25,413 nt of DNA from Dipylidium caninum (lineage: Eukaryota > Platyhelminthes > Cestoda > Cyclophyllidea > Dipylidiidae): positions 1-25,413 of the forward strand of contig QEYB01000437.1 of assembly GCA_017562135.1 (NCBI GenBank). Direction: 5' to 3'. The notes beneath the pieces are model-generated. The model did no database searches, was not told the DNA's origin, and saw only the letters and a program-made list of their open reading frames with translations. A program made the position numbers and the translations under genes. This document shows positions 20,061 through 25,413 of this stretch, in pieces (the first letter of the stretch is position 1; the number at the start of each line of letters is the position of its first letter).

Positions 20061-20807
20061 ACGACGCTACAGCGGAAGTGTGGAGTGACGAATTTGGCTC
20101 GGGAGACCCGCGTCCCCGCTTTGAGTGTCGCCGGTCAAAGCGGTGACGGCCACGAGAGTGGACGCGCTAGGACGGAGAGGCTGGTGGTGCGCTGGCCTCG
20201 GCCGCTCACGCCAAGCATGGAGTTGGGGCGGAAGATTGTCAGTCTCTTGTGGGAGACGTCGGGTCTCGTGGGAACGGGACCGGCCTCGGGAGTCTCCTCC
20301 CCCACGCTCCACTGCCCAGAGGCATTCCGCAGCCGGACAATTCGCGGAGACGTGGACCTGCGGATCGAGAAGTGGTGGCCGGCAACAATGCCGCTGAACT
20401 AAACGCAGGGGTGGGGCTGATTCCCCTTCCCGCCACCGAATACCCTTTTCATCTCCTCGGTCCCCCGCGTTGATTTGTCGAGAGGCTTAAGTCCTTCTCA
20501 GCTCACCCCCGGCGCCGCACCGACAAAACCCCGCACCTCCCGTCCCAACCGTCCGGCCCAGGACGCTGGAATGCGCGTCGTCGGGCCGTGAGGGGGTGAA
20601 GAGGCCCTGGCCGCCACTGCCACCACCACCACCGCGGACATAGGAGGCGCGGGAGCGGGACTTTGGTGGCAGAAGGCAGAAGTCGCTGGCCGACGTGTTT
20701 TTTTTGACTCTTTAGAGCAAATTACCAGTTAAAGTCAAGATTAACGCCTTCTCTCGAGGGCATTTTACACAGGAGAGTCTTAAAAAACTTCGAAAGTGGA
20801 GTCTCCC
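20061..20807. other. Spacer between GCLM fragment and sulfotransferase
   Basis: A GC-rich spacer of about 750 nt between two convergent loci. No frame here resembles the missing C-terminal part of GCLM. The 3' UTR of the sulfotransferase should occupy its right part on the minus strand; no AATAAA was seen there. Confidence 0.5.
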
Positions 20808-21711
20808 TCACAGGCTGATCATGCAGGAGACGGCAAGGACGCCGAGGAGGAGGATGAAGGCGTAGAGCAGGGTGTCGTAGATCCTCGCTCTAAAAAGCTG
20901 CCTCCGCAACACGTCACGCATCTGTCCGCGCTGATTGACGTGCGGAAAGGCCACGTCGGGCTCGGGGAGGCGGAGGAAGGCGCAGAGCGGCGCCCAACCG
21001 TCGGCGGGGTCGAAGACCAGCAGCCTTTCGGCGGGGATGCTCGCCTTGACTCGAGCATTCCACAGAGTGAAGGCCGCCTCCAACTCCTCGTCACTGGCCT
21101 CGACGTAGCCGGGCCCGAGGGTGTGGGCGAACATGGCGTGGTGGAGTTTGAGGAGGCTTGAAGTTCCCGCCTGGGAATGCATCAGGTGGCGGCCCAAACT
21201 GGGCTTCCGGAGCATTTCCGGGGAGAGCATTGTGGCCCGACAACTGGCCACCCAGTCTTTGGGGTCCCGAACGGTCAGGATGACCTGGACGCACAAATAG
21301 AAGGGAGAAAAAGCTGATGCTGCGCGCTCCACAACCGACATGTCCCCCCGAAATGTGTCCCTCTCCTCCTCCTCCTCCTCCTCCTCGAGGGGAAAGGAGT
21401 GGGTGGCTGGCAGGGGAAAAGGGGATTTTTGGCCTTTCAGGCACCGCACCCCTCGACCACGGGTCCGAGAAACACCGGGACCGCTCGCCTAAACGTGGGG
21501 GCCCTCTGGAGTTGGAGGACCTCCCCGGCGGACTCACCTTGGCCTCGGGGTGCATGTTGGCCAATTTGGAGAAGAACGAGCACGCAGGATAGTCGACTGT
21601 GGCACAGTAGCCGCGCAGGACGGCATCGATGCCCTCGCCATCGTTGTGGTAGACGTCCAACCACCGGCGAATTGCCGGTTCCCCAGTTGGAGGGCACGCG
21701 CGACATTGTGG
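20808..21711 (-). CDS. Sulfotransferase of the Sulfotransfer_4 type with C-terminal membrane tail, 5' end missing
   Basis: The family transfers sulfate from PAPS to small acceptors. The drug-activating schistosome enzyme (oxamniquine target) is a relative. The last exon is 20808-21284 (158 residues plus TGA). The preceding exon ends at 21538 and is open back to a stop at 21712-21714. The intron 21285-21537 is GTGAGT...CAG in phase 0. Visible marks in order are RRWLDVYHND, GYCATVDYPACSFF, PEAKVILTVRDPKDW (spanning the splice), IPAERLLVFDPADGWAPL and VAFPHVNQRGQM, all typical of the family. The Asp in TVDYP aligns with the proposed catalytic Asp of the schistosome enzyme (recalled, not computed). 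The last 25 residues form a hydrophobic segment after RARIYDTL, suggesting a tail anchor. The P-loop exon (GxxRTGTxSL type) was not found up to 25413. No AG acceptor exists between 21634 and 21711, so the 5' boundary of this exon is unresolved. The gene converges on the GCLM fragment. Confidence 0.87.
21363..21386. repeat. (CTC)n trinucleotide repeat in the sulfotransferase intron
   Basis: About eight CTC units inside the intron 21285-21537. In the sense of the gene they read GAG. Confidence 0.88.
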
Positions 21712-24700
21712 TTAGCAGGGTTCGTTGAGGCAGATGCTCCAGGGCTAATCTGCAGACTCGAGGTCCCGTTGCGCATTCAGTCCTGCCCCGATGACGAGGA
21801 GTCTCTCCCCCCTCGTTTTCGCTTACTCCTCAGCATATTCCCCTACGTCGTGAACTGTCGAGTGGGGCGAGAAAAGCGTGCGAGTGACAGTAGGGCCGAA
21901 TGCTGTGCTGCAATGATGAGCACTTCGCCTTATTCATGCATAACCTGGAGGTAACACAAGTTTCCCCTCCTCCTTCTCCTCCCTTTCCGCACCGTCTGGC
22001 GTGGAGTTTCCAAGCCCAAGCGGCCTAAATCTCTGAATTCGAGATCCCAAAGGACGTGCAAGTGGCAGAGAATGGGGAGAGAGGCGTTTACTTCGGAAGA
22101 CATCTAAGCTATGGGCGGGATGGACCGGTGGCCCCCGGCGGAAAAATGCCCAAAGAGGCTGAAGAGGAAAGGGGAGTGATGGATTTAGACACTCGCATAC
22201 TTAGAAATGAACAACACGACTCAGCAGGGGACAAGGTGGGGTGAACAGACCTCTGATCAAGTTCCGGCGTCGAAAGGGGCGGTGCAGGGCGAGAGATCGG
22301 CGTACCCAACCGAAGTCGGCCATGGTCTGAACACCACACAGTTGAGTGTGAATGGAAAGGATCAGTGGCTAGTAGACCTTAACGCAACCGATGAAGCACT
22401 TCTCCTCTTACACCGCCACCCAATAGACTCTTGCCGTGGAGGTGAGTGATGATCATCACCAATTTGACGCTTTCAACCTTTCACAATAGCGAAATTGGCG
22501 TGCCGCCATGCGATACGCCAGTGCGACACGCGTTCCGCTCTCTGATTGGCCGCGCGAGTGTGCCACGATGCGAGCCAGCGGCGAAGGGGAATGCGGCATG
22601 ACGAAGACCTGAAACTCACCCATTCCTCTTCAATTACACACGAGGCCAGCCCCGTCGTCAGCCCCATTTATACCTGCGAGAAGGGTCAGGAGGCGCGCTA
22701 CAAGGCCTCCTTTGCCTGACCTAAATGCATGGTAGAGTAGATTGTTTTGGTAGTGGTGAATTGGTGCAACGCTTCTGTAAATTCAGTCTCGGACCAACTG
22801 ACTGAGGAGAAGGTGGCCATCCAAACTGCCGCTATGATGACAACTTGGCCAAGCTAATTCACACGCCAGGGGGTCTTTTAGGCTGTCAGACTGCAGGCGG
22901 TAGACGGGGAGGCCTCCGGCGTCAGACAACCCCGCGTAGTTTGAATGAAAACCATCCAAGAGTGGCAGAATTCCGCGACTCCCCCAACACCACCAGCCCT
23001 GGCGCTGAGGTCAGAGAGAGAGACTGAGAGAGAGAGAAGAAAGCCTCTGTTTTGATGTTGCGTCAGTCGACAACAAAGCTGATCTCATTTCATCCATTCG
23101 TCTCACCTCCCGACAGACTCTGCTAACCCCGATACCCAAAATACCCACCAAGCGGCGTTTGATTGTCATGCTATCCTAATTTACGCCATCCCGCTGTCGT
23201 GAGTGTCAACAATGACCGCTTTTTCACTCTAAGTTTCTTCAACTTGATAGTCGGTGACGGAGAAGAAGCGGGAAGAAACCGAGGAGGGACGAGATATCCA
23301 TCCGGACCGGTGCTCACCCCCAAGGCAGCGTAACGAACTGTTCGAGGGCAAAGTGGACGGCCATTTCTGTCACCCTGGTGCTAGGAGGAGCTCGGAGTCC
23401 CCCGACCACGCCTTAAGGCGTACAACACCCCAACGAGTCCGGCGTCGTGGCATGCGACAAGGGAACCCGCCAGTTGTCTGTGCGGACCAGGCCTGAGGAG
23501 GTTCGTCGGACCTCGAGTCCTGCGGGAAAGTCCGCATGAAAATCCCACAACCAGCGCCCAATTGCCCCCACCCTCCCACTCCCCCCCCCCTCTCCGAACC
23601 GAGAATCCAATCCACGCTATTCGGCCGAGGAGATAAGATCTCCGCGCCGGCGATGCCACATTTCCTCTCATTGCAGAGCTAGTCGGAGCTGAAAGACCGC
23701 GTCGACGCATGGATGAAGAGTTGAACCCTGCCGCTGGTTATGGGCGATTTTGATCACCCAAAGGCCAACAATTAAGGCATTTAGACACATTTTTGACCAA
23801 AACAACAAGCCAGATGTAGTCATTTTAATTGTCTTTTAACCACTTTACTTGGTTAATTGCATAAAAGTGAACGACTGGCGCAGCGTATGAAGGTGACAAG
23901 GGAGGGCGGGAGAAGACAGATGTGACACGAGGGCGTGGAGGGAGGTCAACGAAGAAGGTGAGACAGTCAGCGCAAGATCCAACGTCCGATCTTCGTCGCA
24001 AATGGCCGACGTGTACTCGGAGCACTTGGCGTCCCGCCAAGTCCCACCGTCCCTTCAGGTGCTGAAAAGGCGGAGAAGTGGGGATCTTCCTCGCGAACTT
24101 TCAGAGTGATCTCAGGGAACGTGCGTGAGGCGTGCAGAGAGCGTGACCTACTCCCGGTATACTGACTTCATAGCACAGCCTTTTTAGTTGGGCTGAAACC
24201 CCTCCAAAAAGCTATTTTTGGTCCCAATTTTAAGATGGGAGTGAAAATTACCAGTTAGGAAACATAACAACCTGAGTTTGTGAAGCAGAGAGACTGTTGG
24301 TGTGGTTCCTCTGTTTACTGCACCACGTTCTCCGGCGTTTTAGATGAGCGGGGATATGGAGAATTTCAAGTGCGTGCTGTTTGTGAAGTGATTAGCCCCG
24401 GGTGAGTATCACTAAAGCGCGGCCCTCTCAACGCATGCTCAACATGCCAAAAAGTTATAATAGTGACTTTGTCCTCTAGCTCGCATCTGAAGGTCAAGTC
24501 GGTTTTAATACGGACTTAGATGTTACCGCTGGGCTGGGCTAACCACCAAGGAGCCTACTCCACTCATGCTGAGCGTTCTTTCGCCCCAATGACAAAACTC
24601 GCCTCCTCCAAATCTACCTTTTTTTGGCGGCTTAAGACGGAAAACACGGCTCTTTCAATTATTTTGGCGTGTTGAGCGAGGCCCAGATGGCGCAGCATTC

Positions 24701-25413
24701 CATGAGGCTTCTCTGTAGAAAAGGAGAGCAGTTGGATTTGCCAGGTCCTGACCCGCAATGTCCGGTGCTGTACCGTGAACCTGGAAGCACAGGCACATTA
24801 TCACGAAACGAATGACTTCAGATTAATGGGAGACAATGAGTTTGTGGATTATTTTGATACCCAGTATTTTAGTCGTTAAATTAGCGGTCAACTAATGACG
24901 ATTTTATAAGTGGCGGGCAAAATGGCCAATCAGATAGCAGATTGACCTACAAGAGCCATGTTCGCACATCCAGGGGCGGACTAGGCAATGAGGCGACCGA
25001 TTAATAAGGCCGTAATTGGTAATTAAATCAATAGGCCAATAGACCTCATTCCAGGCCCACGCGTCGCTGGTGAAAGATCAATAACCCAATGAGTCATCCA
25101 AAGTACTTCAGCGAATTATTTACTGCGCAAAAAATCAACTACTTAATAGATTCCTAATACACGTTGACTTTCACTTTGTTGAATTAGTATCTAAAAGACG
25201 ATGAAGGCAATAAGGACTTTTTTAAATAAACAATCACACTGTCTATTCATTTTAATGATTTTCACCACAGTGGTGAAGAATATCCGAATTTTTGAGGCAT
25301 CAATTGTTGGAATTAAACCATTAAGTCAAATAACTAAAGTCTAGCCAACTACAATGGCAGCCGGAAGACTGCAGTGGTGCAAGGGGAAGACAAATGGGAA
25401 TCTCTCTCTTTTT
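21712..25413. other. No recognised gene; should contain or precede the sulfotransferase 5' exon
   Basis: I looked on the minus strand for a P-loop sulfotransferase exon and did not find one. The left half is GC-neutral to GC-rich with an AG repeat; the right half, from about 24800, is AT-rich with many short TTAAT/AATAG-type words. Short frames at 22207-22449 (plus) and 24564-24758 (minus) have no recognised domain. Two small hairpins lie side by side at 24176-24221. Confidence 0.5.
23013..23037. repeat. (AG)n dinucleotide repeat
   Basis: An AG repeat interrupted once by CTG. No associated gene. Confidence 0.85.

Noticed and set aside
20719..20731. 13-mer AAATTACCAGTTA repeated at 24245-24257
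   Set aside because: A few shared 13-mers are expected by chance in 25 kb, and the flanks do not match.
24960..25080. GGGGCGGACTAGGC-containing stretch that recalls interspersed repeat consensus sequences
   Set aside because: The resemblance is from memory only, and no terminal repeats or target-site duplications were visible.
25261..25277. Palindrome TTCACCAC-A-GTGGTGAA
   Set aside because: An eight-bp odd palindrome is not significant alone and has no gene context.
1..25413. tRNA, rRNA, CRISPR arrays, bacterial operons, long terminal repeats or reverse transcriptase
   Set aside because: No tRNA box pair, no regularly spaced repeats, no ribosomal sequence and no polymerase motif were recognised on either strand.

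Overview
The window looks like a piece of an animal nuclear genome. Its genes are split by GT-AG introns, with long non-coding, microsatellite-rich stretches between them and no operon structure. A parasitic flatworm is my best guess, most likely a tapeworm or fluke. This is inference from the small introns, the low gene density and a sulfotransferase that resembles the schistosome drug-activating type. The window alone does not prove the lineage.

Four protein-coding loci can be supported. (1) 8157-12764, minus strand: a complete ten-exon major facilitator superfamily transporter of 469 residues, of the oxalate:formate antiporter (OFA)/pyruvate-carrier-like type. All intron phases agree, and a TATAAAAG box lies upstream. 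(2) 14570-16004, plus strand: a six-exon MSL1-like gene with a PEHE domain, the scaffold that holds the H4K16 acetyltransferase MOF and MSL3. All five introns are 65-71 nt. (3) 19707-20060, plus strand: one exon-like stretch of the regulatory subunit of glutamate-cysteine ligase (GCLM), which sets the rate of glutathione synthesis. The remaining exons were not found. (4) 20808-21711, minus strand: the last two exons of a Sulfotransfer_4-type sulfotransferase ending in a hydrophobic tail. The upstream P-loop exon was not found.

By region: 1-8156 is gene-poor, with purine-, pyrimidine- and poly-C-rich tracts. 8157-12830 is the GC-rich transporter gene, whose introns carry GT repeats and G/C homopolymers. 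12830-14570 separates the transporter and MSL1 genes, which are transcribed divergently. 14200-16500 is distinctly AT-rich around MSL1. 16005-19706 is non-coding as far as I can see. 19707-21711 holds the GCLM exon and the sulfotransferase, which converge. 21712-25413 has no recognisable gene and becomes AT-rich towards the end.

The four genes do not form a pathway. GCLM (glutathione) and the sulfotransferase (PAPS-dependent conjugation) both touch sulfur and detoxification metabolism, but chance adjacency is the default reading in a genome of this kind.
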